In this document: positions 1 to 10,076 of the stretch, in pieces
Layout: the number at the start of each line of letters is the position of its first letter
Position numbering within the stretch: the first letter of the stretch is position 1
The notes under the pieces: model-generated
Databases searched by the model: none
What the model was told of the DNA's origin: nothing
What the model saw: the letters and a program-made list of their open reading frames with translations, nothing else
Translations under genes and position numbers: made by a program
Origin: Paralvinella palmiformis
Lineage: Eukaryota > Annelida > Polychaeta > Terebellida > Alvinellidae
Length of the DNA: 64,000 nucleotides
NCBI GenBank assembly: GCA_025642065.1
Contig: JAODUP010000660.1
Span: forward strand, 357,501-421,500
Reading direction: 5' to 3'

Positions 1-930
1 TTGTGTCGTCCTGATGAATTAACTTTCACTATTTTAGACGGGGAACGTGTAAACCCACGGTATTCGCAATTGGTACTTGACTGCTTTAGTGACAAACATA
101 CCTCACGGCTAACTCTTAAAGCTTGTACCAATCTACGTGAACAGATTCAAGTAGTGGCCTAGTTCAGGTGGCACCCTACTTGTGAACACTCCGGATTGAC
201 ACAAAACTCTCATAGATCACGAGTTTGGCTGCCAGATGTTAGGCAACTTGTTAAGTACAAATGCCTCAACCCACTCAGCTACAAATGAGAGAACTTCGCC
301 GAAGTAAGCGAGAGTGCACAAATCGAGATGTATCACTGAGAAGAATGAACACAAATAATATTTCTATTTGAGGAAAGTGTCATAATTTAAAGCTTTATAA
401 AATCAGATGATGTGTCTGAGGATTAAGAAATCCCATCATCAGCAAGTACTACAACAGGTATGATAATATTCTAGCATGGACAAGTAGGCACACATGTGCA
501 TGCATCTATACCTGAATACACAAACTCACATAATCAGGTAATAAACGTTGGGTCACAAGGTAGTAAGATTTAATAACATCACCAAAACCTGTGTAGATAT
601 CTTTCACACACACACACACACACACACGCGCGCGCGCACACACACACACACACACAACACATTCTCTACTCGTGAATGACCACTTTAAATCGTTATCCAC
701 TGCAGACATTTCTAAACACATCATCCAAAACAAATGAGCCCATTCAACATGTTACAAACCTGACTACAGTCAAACCAATCACCATCGCTGATAGGATGCT
801 GAAGGGATGTGAAACCTGTAAGTTCTTACATTCTTGTCCCCACTCCATGAACCACCATACACCTGTAATCTGAGGTGTTACCCCCCCCCCCCCTACTCAC
901 ACACATATAATATGGCAGTAATCTTCATAC
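1..930. other. Intronic DNA left of exon 6
   Basis: This belongs to the PRKAR2 intron that leads out of the window. It contains a compound CA/CG/CA microsatellite (605-656) and a C-run near 880-893. No coding similarity is visible on either strand. Confidence 0.6.
605..656. repeat. Compound (CA)n(CG)n(CA)n microsatellite
   Basis: Alternating purine-pyrimidine tract with a central CG run. It is read directly from the sequence and is the source of the cysteine/valine-rich spurious frames here. Confidence 0.95.
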
Positions 931-995
931 CTGTCTATTACATAAAAGTTGTCACCATCAGCGCCTTGGTCAATAACGTGTTCACCTGTTTTGAC
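931..995 (-). CDS. PRKAR2: PRKAR2 exon 6: first beta strands of cAMP-binding domain A
   Basis: Exon of 65 nt, starting in phase 0 after TTTCAG and ending in phase 2 at AG before GTATGA. It encodes [20 protein letters not shown] followed by Asp and two bases of the next codon. The [16 protein letters not shown] motif is diagnostic for domain A of type II regulatory subunits. The next exon, carrying the phosphate-binding cassette, must lie left of the window. Confidence 0.95.
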
Positions 996-1188
996 CTGAA
1001 AGAAGACATAAATTACAACCATCAGGATTAGTGAGAAAATGGGTGTCGGGAGGGAGGGGGAGGGGTAGGAATTAAATGCACTCAATAACTTACGGTCTCA
1101 TATAGCAAAACAACTATGCAAAATTAATCCAAGAAGTGAGAAGTCTTCCTTAAGAAACAAGTGCCTTAATAATATTTATAATATTGAT

Positions 1189-1312
1189 TGGTTTGTTTTT
1201 CGGGAAGAATCCCCAGGTTGTCGCTTATTCAGCGCAGCCTCTATGTTGGAGTGGTTGAGAAGCCTCCTCCCCCCACCACTCACAGGGGAGCAGTACGGAA
1301 AGATGGAGCTGA
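1189..1312 (-). repeat. Partial SINE, family 2 (tail half)
   Basis: Matches the left part of the complete copy at 38408-38773, including AATCCCCAGGTTGTCGCTTA, the CAGCCTCTATGTTGGAGTGG block and the GGGGAGCAGTACGGAAAGATG block. It then breaks off, so the tRNA-like head is missing. It lies in the intron between exons 5 and 6. Confidence 0.75.
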
Positions 1313-1610
1313 AATTTATAATATCTACAATCAAGACCTATTTAAGTATCCTTACTGGAAGGAGACATTCAAGGGCAAACACTCCAATATGGACTAAAAC
1401 AATATTAGAAATATTACATAATGGTATCGTTTACAATGAAAAGCTGTCTTAACAACAAATTAAAACATTTCAACAAGGCACGCCTCAGATAACATCTGAA
1501 GTCTCATCTTTACCAGCTTCTGCACAACAATAACATGCACGGAAATGTAAAATAATGGTTAAGTTTAGCAGGTCAAAAAAATTATTCACAACTGATACAG
1601 AAAGTTTTAC

Positions 1611-1652
1611 CTTTTTTTCGAACATGGCATCAATAACTTCCTGCATCTGCTC
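1611..1652 (-). CDS. PRKAR2: PRKAR2 exon 5: cAMP-binding domain A, helix A
   Basis: Exon of 42 nt and 14 codons, phase 0 at both ends, with acceptor CTTACAG and donor AAG before GTAAAA. It encodes EQMQEVIDAMFEKK, which aligns with the QLSQVLDAMFER helix of RII proteins. The intron to exon 4 is 3.2 kb and contains a foldback repeat (2760-3170). Confidence 0.93.
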
Positions 1653-2759
1653 CTGTAAGAGTAAATGTGAAAAATGAGTGAGACTCAAAACACACACACA
1701 ACACACACACACACATACACACAAACCTTTATGTCAAAACAGATATTAACATATCCCAAATCATTCTACTAAACATTTAATAGGATTATAGATGGATACA
1801 ATACTGAACAATGACTTATGCTCAGGCATCATGAATCTTCGATCAATGGCAGAGTAACATGTCAACCATTCGGGAGCAAGCTTAACCCAGTTCCCAAATG
1901 ATGTTATTATCTTTGTATTTTAATCTGAATAAATCATTATAATTGCATACTACTTATTAAACTTTTAGTGTTTAAGCATAATATTTAAAAGAAAGGGAAT
2001 TCAAAGAACAAAAGAACAACCTTGCTCATTTGGCTCTGAGCTTGGAGACTAAAATAGTTAGCGATTACTGAATGAGCCAGTTTTGAATGAATGGTCACTT
2101 CAGAAATGGTGATAAACCACATAGGCTATTATTAGACGAATACATGGTTTACATTTAAACCTTTTATTTACTGGTCATTCAGCTTATAATATAATGTACT
2201 AATCTAGTGGAAACCTTACTGAGGGATTAGACATTATACTGTTCTTCAGGATCTTACTAGTGAAAAAGCATAGGGAGTTTTTCTACATTTCGTTACAATG
2301 ATATCAAGAAGCCCCTAATTGGTGAACGAGAAACTATTTTGACATCTTCGAAATTAATCCAAAATATATAAATTATATACTTTTAAGGAAAGGGGGGGGG
2401 GGATATTTACATAAGAACATGATTTTAATCCATTTGAACCATCAAATTTCGAAATATTAAAAACAATTGCCGTCACCACTAAGAAGATAAAATTTACAAT
2501 AATCAAGTCAACCAACATCCAACAGTTTTGCAAATTTCCCGGCGCACCAGGTTCTACTCTTAATTATTACGGTGGAACCTAATGGCTCAGTGAGCATACT
2601 ATGTGTGGAGTCATGGTATGGTGAAACACTGCATATGATCCACATTGCAAGTATTTATTGCAATAATAAAACACCAAATAATATTGGTTTCAGATCAACC
2701 ATAAATTGTAATAGCAAACCATTAGCTCAAGTGAGAGAGAAACCATCAACGTATCAAAA

Positions 2760-3170
2760 ACGGTATCCAGACAAAATCTCACAGGACAAAGTCCCACAGT
2801 ACAAAATCTACCCTGACATAATCCCACCATACAAAATACCACAGGACATAATCCCAGAAAGTGTAAAGAGGGACAAAATCCCACACAATAAATTAAATTA
2901 CATAGTAATAAGAGAACTACATAGATTCCATTGATACAAATTGCAAATGCAATTTATATTTCTCGCCATTATTTCATTATATTTGTTATTTCATGTCATT
3001 TAATTAATTTACCAGGTAATAAATAAAGAAAAAAGTTTTAAATTTTATTGTGACTTTTGTAAGATTTTGTCCCTCTTTCTGGGATTTAATGTCCTGTGGT
3101 ATTTTCTATGGTGGCATTATGTCCGGGTAGCTATTGTACTGTGGGATTTTGTCCCGGACTCTTCAGAAAC
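2760..3170. repeat. Foldback (inverted-repeat) element built on GGGACAAAATCCC-like units
   Basis: The left arm (about 2762-2895) and right arm (about 3055-3168) are reverse complements at roughly 80 percent by eye, around a loop of about 150 bases. Each arm is itself a string of short degenerate units such as GACAAAATCCCAC, CATAATCCCAC and ATACCACAGGACAT. It lies in the intron between exons 4 and 5. No ORF of interest is present; the 120-codon frame here is only the repeat read through. Confidence 0.7.
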
Positions 3171-4020
3171 ATGTGCAACTCTAATAGCCTCACCATTAGA
3201 ACAATAACTGCCAGCATATTATATTGATGTTTATATTGTACAACAAATTACTAAGTGAATTCTTTGCACCATCCAATAGTTAAGAGAGAGAGACAATCAT
3301 CATCTAATCAACAGGCCTGGGAATGTATAATGCCAAAAGACTACGAAAACAATCTCAAAGAGATTGTGTGGGTTAAAAAGTTGTGCCCCCACTTTTCCTC
3401 CATCCTTCATAATTTTTACTTGATTTTCTTAACGGATTTACGCCAATCACGAGAATGATCATTTTTCGTCAGAAAAACTCTGAAATCCGCGGATCCGCTG
3501 AACATTCTCGGGCCTGAATCAAATAATATACTTACAGAAATGCCTAAAAGTAGTAAAACTAAAATATGTCACGAGTTTAACTGGTTAACTGGATAACAAC
3601 AAAAACTCGGCCACCATAAATTTCCATCTCCGATGCATCCTTTGTTCGACATCCTTTGATCGATGCCATCAAGTGATCAGTGCTCCACGTAGTTCACCTA
3701 ATAACACTACCAACTCTCTACTTATAGTTGAAAGCTAACTAGAGCCGGTTTCTGTTGTCTGATGTCAAACTACTGTTTCTGGTCCATCATAAGACCCAAA
3801 CATGGTGACAAGCCATGATATAGACCATCAGACTGGGTAAAGTCAATGACGTAAGCGTAGTTCAGATTTATAGACGTCCACTGAGGCTACAGTCATAGCA
3901 CTGCTGAGCTGCTGCACTTATTGCCAGTTGTGGTACCTACATAATATCCCACACTTGAAACCACCTGCCTTAAAAGACCCAGTGATTTAAACAACCTTTC
4001 AATTCACTTGTGCTTTGATG

Positions 4021-4021
<1 letters not shown>

Positions 4022-4070
<49 letters not shown>

Positions 4071-4080
4071 CGAGAGAGAT
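4022..4080. repeat. Compound (TA)16(GA)n microsatellite
   Basis: A TA run at 4022-4053 changes into GA repeats with one interruption. Read directly from the sequence. Confidence 0.95.
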
Positions 4081-4877
4081 GCACAATGGTATCTATTTTA
4101 AAAGACTACCTGTGATTACAGATTGTTGCCAAAAAACAGTCTTTTAAGACATATTTTTACTGGCTGTCTAACATCAACGTGTAGACACTATTGAACAACA
4201 CAAGAATGGATATAACGCCGTATTCCAAACGATGCACAGATGACACATCCCCAGAAGGCTTGTGGACATCATTTGATTTGTAAATTTTTTGTCTATCTAT
4301 AATTCTATTCCTTCAATCAGACAGATTAATGTAAAGCCAATGATTCGTCCATTTCACCGGAAGTGCACAAAGGTCGGGTGAAGCCATCCAATAGGCCCGT
4401 TACTGTTATCCTTGTTTGTATATCAGATACCACACTAAACAAATTATCAAACTCTAATCCATTTATTACCATTATTATTAATGCTGCACACTCAAGCTCA
4501 GATGAATGAGATAAACCGAAGCCACGATAAGAATGTAATACAGTTTATTTTACTACTGTTTAGAAAACCTTATTACATCCAAATATGGAGATTTTCTCTC
4601 TCTCCTTGTTAAAAAACTTCGTAATGTTCAAATATTAAAAGAAAACCTAGACATATGTCTCAAAGTCTGAATCATCCAAATCAAAGCGGACACCCCGTAT
4701 CCATTAGAACAATAGTGACAACAGTGGTAATTGTGCTTTAATACGGAGAACTGACACATGATACACTTGACATATCATTACAAATGCTAATACCTCCTGC
4801 TCAATCCCCCCCCCCCAAATGACAACTCCGTTGGCCATTTTTGCATCAAGTTACATAACAAATGACAAATAACTTAC

Positions 4878-4961
4878 AGCGTCCAGGGACCTAAACAATA
4901 GAATGTGTTTTACGGCTTCAATTAGTCTTTGGCGCTGGTCATCAGATTTGGGATAAACTAT
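4878..4961 (-). CDS. PRKAR2: PRKAR2 exon 4: start of cAMP-binding domain A
   Basis: Exon of 84 nt and 28 codons, phase 0 at both ends, with acceptor CTTTCAG and donor GCT before GTAAGT. It encodes [19 protein letters not shown] then ILLFRSLDA, aligning with the helical N3A segment before the first cyclic-nucleotide-binding fold (human RII has PKTDEQR and ILLFKNLD here). This part contacts the catalytic subunit. Confidence 0.94.
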
Positions 4962-5164
4962 CTGAAAGGGAAATAAATAGAACGCATGTTCTTAGAGATA
5001 ATACATCATCACGGCAGGATTATTACCAGTACAACACATACTCTACAACACACACTCCGCTACTGTAGTAATATGATTTAACTACCTACGTCCACACACA
5101 CTCACACACACATACACACACATACTGTATACAGTTAAATCCGTGAAGTATTCAAAGCTATTAC

Positions 5165-5214
5165 CTTCTCTCCGTCATCTTCATCATCTGAAGGATTGTA
5201 TCTTTCCGCAACGA
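5165..5214 (-). CDS. PRKAR2: PRKAR2 exon 3: post-inhibitor acidic linker
   Basis: Exon of 50 nt with acceptor ATACAG and donor AAG before GTAATA. The two leading bases complete a Val codon, followed by VAERYNPSDDEDDGEK. This matches the conserved AExYNP plus acidic stretch that follows the inhibitor site in RII proteins. It ends in phase 0. Confidence 0.92.
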
Positions 5215-5453
5215 CTGTATATAAATTGCCAACATAACAAATGATTAAACCAAACATAAATAAACAAACAAAGAACAATCATTTCAGCGATTCACTTCTG
5301 ATAATCACATTCAATCTTCAGATAAAACGATGAGCATGAAATAAAATAGATACCAAATGATAAAATTACAGCACTTCTTCACAAAATCTTCTCTTTATTT
5401 CTGTAAAAACCATGGATGCCATGCTATGAATACACAAGAGTGAACAAACATAC

Positions 5454-5489
5454 CTGATTTTCTTCTTTGAAATCTGTTCTTCATTTTTT
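5454..5489 (-). CDS. PRKAR2: PRKAR2 exon 2: autoinhibitor site micro-exon
   Basis: This 36-nt micro-exon sits between an acceptor at 5491-5490 (ending TTCCAG) and a donor at 5453-5452 (CAG before GTATGT). It begins with two bases that complete the split codon from exon 1 as Glu. It encodes KMKNRFQRRKS and leaves one base for the next codon. The RFQRRKS segment matches the RII pseudosubstrate site that occupies the catalytic cleft of PKA. Having Ser at the phospho-acceptor position, rather than the Ala/Gly of type I subunits, makes it an autophosphorylatable type II site. It is too short for an ORF search and was found from phase and family alignment. Confidence 0.9.
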
Positions 5490-5749
5490 CTGGAAGTTGC
5501 AAAATATTAATATTATATACATATTTCAATTTATTTATATTACAGCGTTCAACCATATCGATGAGGAGAATGAAATTAACCGCCTATGAGTGCAAAACTA
5601 TTAGCCAACTTGCTATTCAAATTTATTTCCAATAACACTGTCACAGCCGTCACATTTATGCTAATTCTCAACCATAATGCTATCCTAATGAGCTACATAT
5701 CAATGCATATATATCTAGGGCAAGTACTTAATACTGAAGCTCATTATAT

Positions 5750-5940
5750 GACACACCCTATCTCTCTCGATTTAGCACGTCGTTTAGCCTCGGCACTCAC
5801 GTCATACCGGCACCCGGGACATATGGATGAGGGGCAACTGCTTGGGGAAACATGCCACCGAAACAGGCATGAGTCGGATTCGAACCGACAACCTGGAGAT
5901 TTGCACTGCAAGGCCCTAACCACTGGGCCATCAAAGTCCA
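5750..5940 (-). repeat. tRNA-derived SINE, family 3
   Basis: On the minus strand a tRNA-like head begins near 5940, with an A-box-like TGGCCCAGTGGTTAGGGC and a B box GGTTCGAATCC. A non-tRNA body follows, with TCATCCATATGTCCCGGGTG. There is no tRNA-like acceptor stem pairing, and the body continues past where a tRNA would end, so this is a SINE and not a tRNA gene. A related copy lies at 9640-9775. Confidence 0.75.
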
Positions 5941-6649
5941 ATGTTAATATAGTTTGTAATTGGTTTGTAGTACCAGTAGCTCATCCACTGAATGCCTTTT
6001 TGGTACTGATTTACCATTAAATCAGCCTCAAAAGTCTGATTTGTTTGACAAAATTTCCATGTATTGTACCACATTGCGTTCACGAAGATAGCTCCCAACT
6101 CTAAAGCAGTATAAATCCTGCCATCTGATAGCATTAATAACCAACACCATGTCGTTTATAAAAATATATATATATGCATTACCAGAACAACCAAAAGAAA
6201 TTAAAACTGTCTCCATGAGACAATATTCTAGTAATACACACAATGCAAAAATTCAAACACCATCATCACATTACCTTCTGCGGATGTGACAATTAAAGGT
6301 GCATATACAAACTGATAATTAATGGTTTACTTCAATTTGTCATAACAAAATGATAAATATACAGTGTAATCATGGTATTTATCGACTGTACATTAAAAAG
6401 TGAAAGAACACGTGAAACACTGAATCAGTGAAGCATATAAAATTTAATATTTAATTTTAAAATATACATTTTTGTGACTCCATCTCATTACCTAAAACTC
6501 ACTGTCCCCCAAACAGTTCATCTCCTTCAGTAAAATTAATGCAACAAAATGAAGTTATTTAAATTAACTCTTCTGTGAAAGGGAACATCAATAATTTTCC
6601 AAGCACACAATAAGTATAACTCATTATATAAATGTTTACTGCTATAATG

Positions 6650-6834
6650 ATAATGATTGATACTTTACGGCCACTTTTGTGCATAAGGTAGGCTAAATGG
6701 GCCCAGCGACTTCCAAAGGTAATGAGACGAAGTGAAAGACGAAACAACCTTCAGATATGCCCACGCCGGGATTCGAACACGGGTGGTAGTGATCTGTGGT
6801 CCAACATGCTACCGCTAGACCACGGAGTCGCCCC
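6650..6834 (-). repeat. tRNA-derived SINE, family 1, with 16-bp target duplication
   Basis: On the minus strand: head with A box (TGGTCTAGCGGTAGC) and B box (GTTCGAATCCC), body TTTAGCCTACC..TGCACAAAAGTGGCCGTAAA, and an ATCATT-rich tail. It is flanked by perfect direct repeats GTTTACTGCTATAATG at 6634-6649 and 6835-6850, the hallmark of L1/L2-type retrotransposition. This is the best-preserved member of the commonest SINE family in the window. Confidence 0.92.
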
Positions 6835-8194
6835 GTTTACTGCTATAATGTCACAAAGATGATCATATAACAATGATATACTTAAGAGGTAATTAGTTGC
6901 TGAATACAGTAAAAGGTTTATGGTAGAGAGACAGATCTGTTACTGACTAGGTAACATAAAGAGTGGTTAGAGAAAGTGGAGAGTGTGTATGTTGTGATGG
7001 GGTGGGGGGGGGGTTTCGTTTACCTTTGTCATCTTTTGTGTGGACTAGAACAATCACCATAACACACACACACACACTTATTATCATGAGTTTATTTATG
7101 CATAGCTCTTTGGCTCTATATATTTGTGGAAGTATACACCTTTATGGATGCTCTGTACTTGGTCATCATATATAATATGTATCATAAAACACACAAATGA
7201 ACAAACCGAATGGTGCAGGAAGGGAAAGTTATATGGAAGAGCAACACTATGACAGAGTCAGACATAAGAGACGGGTGAGGAGATAGGAACTGGGTAGGGA
7301 GAAAATCCCATGTACTTCAACAGGAAGAGCATCAGACTGGCATTTAAGAACATCCATAACGGCAACGATTCCCTGGTCTCCAATACTTTACATACAGAGA
7401 CCCATCAGTCATTATTTCTATCCAGAAAAACAACTCCGTCCCGTAATAAATACCATTCCCAAACGTCCTGCTTTGACAATGAAATATTTATCAACGGCGA
7501 TGACTGTAGCATTTAATTCATATCCCTCCCTCCCTCCCTAACCCAACAACCCCTACTGTAAGGTTTTTCTCGTTGGTTTATAACACATCCTGGAGAAAAA
7601 CGGAACGTGCTTGCTAAACGGCACATTTATTAATTACAAGCCTCATTCAGAATGTCGGCCCACATTAGATATGTCATCAATCTAACGCACTACTTCTGGG
7701 GGGGGGGGGGGGTACTGTTGGCGGAATGAGCTGAATATACACTTCTTAAGTGATGTTATTTGATAATTATTTTCACGCGTAGGTAATCATTTATTTACAC
7801 ATCTGTTACGAAGAGCCTGCCGGCAACACCAACAACGTGAACGTGAAACGTTGCCGCATTATAAAAAAGTACCATTCTACCGCATCTACAATAGGTCTAA
7901 CAATTAGGACAGCAACTACAGAAACAATACCACCATCAACAACAAAACAAATAATGCCATATTATGGCGAGGTTCCTTTAAAATGAATCTGATCCTGATA
8001 AAAATCATGGACTGCCATTATAAGGACTTCATTGTTATTGTCACATTATATATTAATGTTAGTACGGATGCTTTATACTAGCTCGGGTTATGGTTAGGTC
8101 TGAAGGCGCTATACGTTATCACGAAGTCTAGGCTATGGACCTGTGTAATATGGCACTAGCATAATCTCCCTTAGGAGCATAGTGTTTTTTGGCT

Positions 8195-8360
8195 GCTGGT
8201 TATTACAGGCAGACAAACCATGAAACTCCCATCATCGTCATCATCTAACCAAGCATTGATTTGTGACCGTATTAAAAAAGGCCAGCAGCCAATTGGCAGA
8301 TTTGAACCTGAAACCAACCAGTTTTCAGTCAACCCCTCCAACCAATGAGTCACGAAGTAT
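8195..8360 (-). repeat. tRNA-derived SINE, fourth type
   Basis: On the minus strand, ACTCATTGGTTGGAGGGG (A-box-like) and GGTTCAAATCTGCC (B-box-like) are spaced as in tRNA promoters. A short body and a GATGATGATGACG-like tail follow. No other full copy was recognised and no target duplication was found. Confidence 0.55.
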
Positions 8361-8549
8361 GATGATCATTCAGTATTGGTACTGTACGTTACAAGGTAAG
8401 CAAATAAACGTCTGACACAAGGATTACAGACGTCAGTAAGAAGCGACCAGGAAATCTTCAACAGCGGCCAAAGAGTGGATACTCACTCGGACAAACGCAT
8501 CTTACCAATCAAGCCAGTCAGGTGACTGAGTAGACAACTGACATCATTA

Positions 8550-8598
8550 AAGATGGCCAAAATTTTGTTTAATTTTAGAAAAAAATCTTGGCCATCTT
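8550..8598. repeat. Hairpin with 11-bp perfect arms
   Basis: AAGATGGCCAA at 8550-8560 is the exact reverse complement of TTGGCCATCTT at 8588-8598. Extra A/T pairing continues inside. It lies in PRKAR2 intron 1; function unknown. Confidence 0.8.
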
Positions 8599-8919
8599 TT
8601 CTTTGTGATTATGAACAGCAGAGGCATATAAGGTGACTATTAAAGTAGTAGCTCAGGTTTATATCAGTGATATATACTTATTGCGGTGATTCCATTTGAA
8701 CCCAATAATCTACAGAACTGATACCAAGGTTTTAATTTCAACCTTAACATGTATGTTTCACCTGGGATACACAACTCACCGGATACATCCCAGTTGAAGG
8801 AAACATTCAAGCCAAAATATCTTGATGAAGCATCCAACAGACAAAAAAGTCATGGGGATTAGATCACTTATCAATCCGGATGTCTGTTATGGTCCAGTGC
8901 TGACCAACTCCGGCACTCT

Positions 8920-9213
8920 GCTTGTATTTCGGGGAGTATCCCCAGGCTGTCGCTTCTTCAGCACAGCCTCTATGGTGGTGCAGTCCTTGTGAGTGATTGT
9001 TCATATCTCCTCCCACACTACTCATACCGGAGATGGAACCGAAATACCCTAAGGGTAGTCACTGCCAGAGTGTATTATGTCGGCCCTCTGGGGGTCTTTA
9101 ACTTCCCCCTTTATTTTGCATACAAAAAGTTTCGACTTCTTGCTGGGATTGAGCCCGTGACACTTGGCACCAAGTGCCAGGTGTTTAACCGTTATACCAC
9201 CGGAGCTCACTAG
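8920..9213 (-). repeat. tRNA-derived SINE, family 2, near-complete
   Basis: Minus strand. The head contains GAGCTCCGGTGG and an A-box-like stretch, then CACTTGGTGCCAAGTG, then a degraded B box (GGCTCAATCCC). The body has CCCCCAGAGGGCC and CCTGGGGATACTCCCCG. It aligns along its length with 38408-38773. Confidence 0.8.
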
Positions 9214-9344
9214 CGCACCAGGCATTATTTTATTTTTAGAACAACTGTCAACAATAACAGTAAACCACAGATGAATGTCTTAACCAACTGGTAGACAAAT
9301 GTTAAATCAGTACCACTGTCCTCAGCTACAAAACGTGATATGCC

Positions 9345-9510
9345 TTAGCCATTGAAGAACCAGTAACACGGTTGGACACAGACCACTGGTACCGGGGTTC
9401 AAATCCCGGTCGTTGTGTGTCTAAAAGCCGTTTAATTTTTCATTTCACCTCACTGCCCTCGCACATTGTTTGGCCCATTTAGCCTACCGTGTGCACAAAG
9501 TTGGCAATAA
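9345..9510 (+). repeat. SINE, family 1, plus-strand diverged copy
   Basis: A B box (GGTTCAAATCCCGG) is followed by the family-1 body TGGCCCATTTAGCCTACC..GTGCACAAAGTTGGC. It is the only family-1 member in this orientation. The A-box part is degraded. Confidence 0.65.
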
Positions 9511-9639
9511 AATAACAATAGTTGACATACCCTCAACCGTTGAAGGCCATGTAGGATACAAGTTCATAACTTAGGGCATATTTAACAGTAGGGACAGGAA
9601 GAAATGTAAACAAGAATTGACAAGGAAACGGCTGCTGGT

Positions 9640-9775
9640 TGGTTTATTAGTTGGTTGGACCTGGAGCCCGCCTTAGGAAAACGTCTCACAGGTATGGGTC
9701 AGATTCAAACCTACATCCTGGAGATTTGAGGCACAATACTCTAACCATTACATTATTGGAGTGCCCCATGAAGGT
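9640..9775 (-). repeat. tRNA-derived SINE, family 3 copy
   Basis: On the minus strand, TAATGGTTAGAGTATTGTGC (A box region), CAAATCTCCAGGATGTAGG and GGTTTGAATCTGACCCATAC align with the head of the copy at 5750-5940. Confidence 0.65.
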
Positions 9776-10003
9776 ATTAGATGCAGGTAGCTTTTGTGAT
9801 AATAATGATGGCATCGATTTAATATTAAAAGTGGTCTTTCAGTAGGATCCATTCAACGGCACTGTACACAATACATGTAACAAAAAATTATTTAATACCA
9901 GTCACAGTCTTTCATAGGAACCAGGAAAGCGGAAGAGCACTCTTTTTGATTTGCAAGGTGGACATTTTCTCAAAATGCGGATGTCAGCTGACTTTACATG
10001 GGG

Positions 10004-10076
10004 GATTTACCCAGAAAAGATAAGGAACACCCAGAGATTATCTCTCTGGCAGTTCCTTGTCTTTTCTGGGTAAATC
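10004..10076. ncRNA. 73-nt near-perfect hairpin (microRNA-precursor-like or tiny foldback element)
   Basis: Arms 10004-10028 and 10052-10076 pair over 25 positions with a single mismatch, which is a G:U wobble when read as RNA from one strand. A 2x2 internal mismatch follows, then a second 7-bp stem (CCAGAGA with TCTCTGG), closed by a 5-nt loop. The size, continuous stem and single loop resemble an animal pre-miRNA. It lies in PRKAR2 intron 1. A very young palindromic repeat would look the same. I did not recognise a known miRNA seed. Confidence 0.45.

Noticed and set aside
2572..2934. 120-codon frame with repeated DKIPHNK/YKIPQDII peptides
   Set aside because: The apparent peptide repeat is the left arm of a DNA foldback; its units are palindromic DNA words present in both strands.
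5586..6020. 144-codon plus-strand frame
   Set aside because: It runs through a SINE antisense and has no protein-like composition or family similarity.
6770..6834. Possible tRNA gene (A and B boxes)
   Set aside because: The copy is one end of a 185-bp unit with body, tail and 16-bp target duplication, so it is a SINE. The same applies at 5858-5935, 8290-8350, 15590-15654 and 38690-38770.
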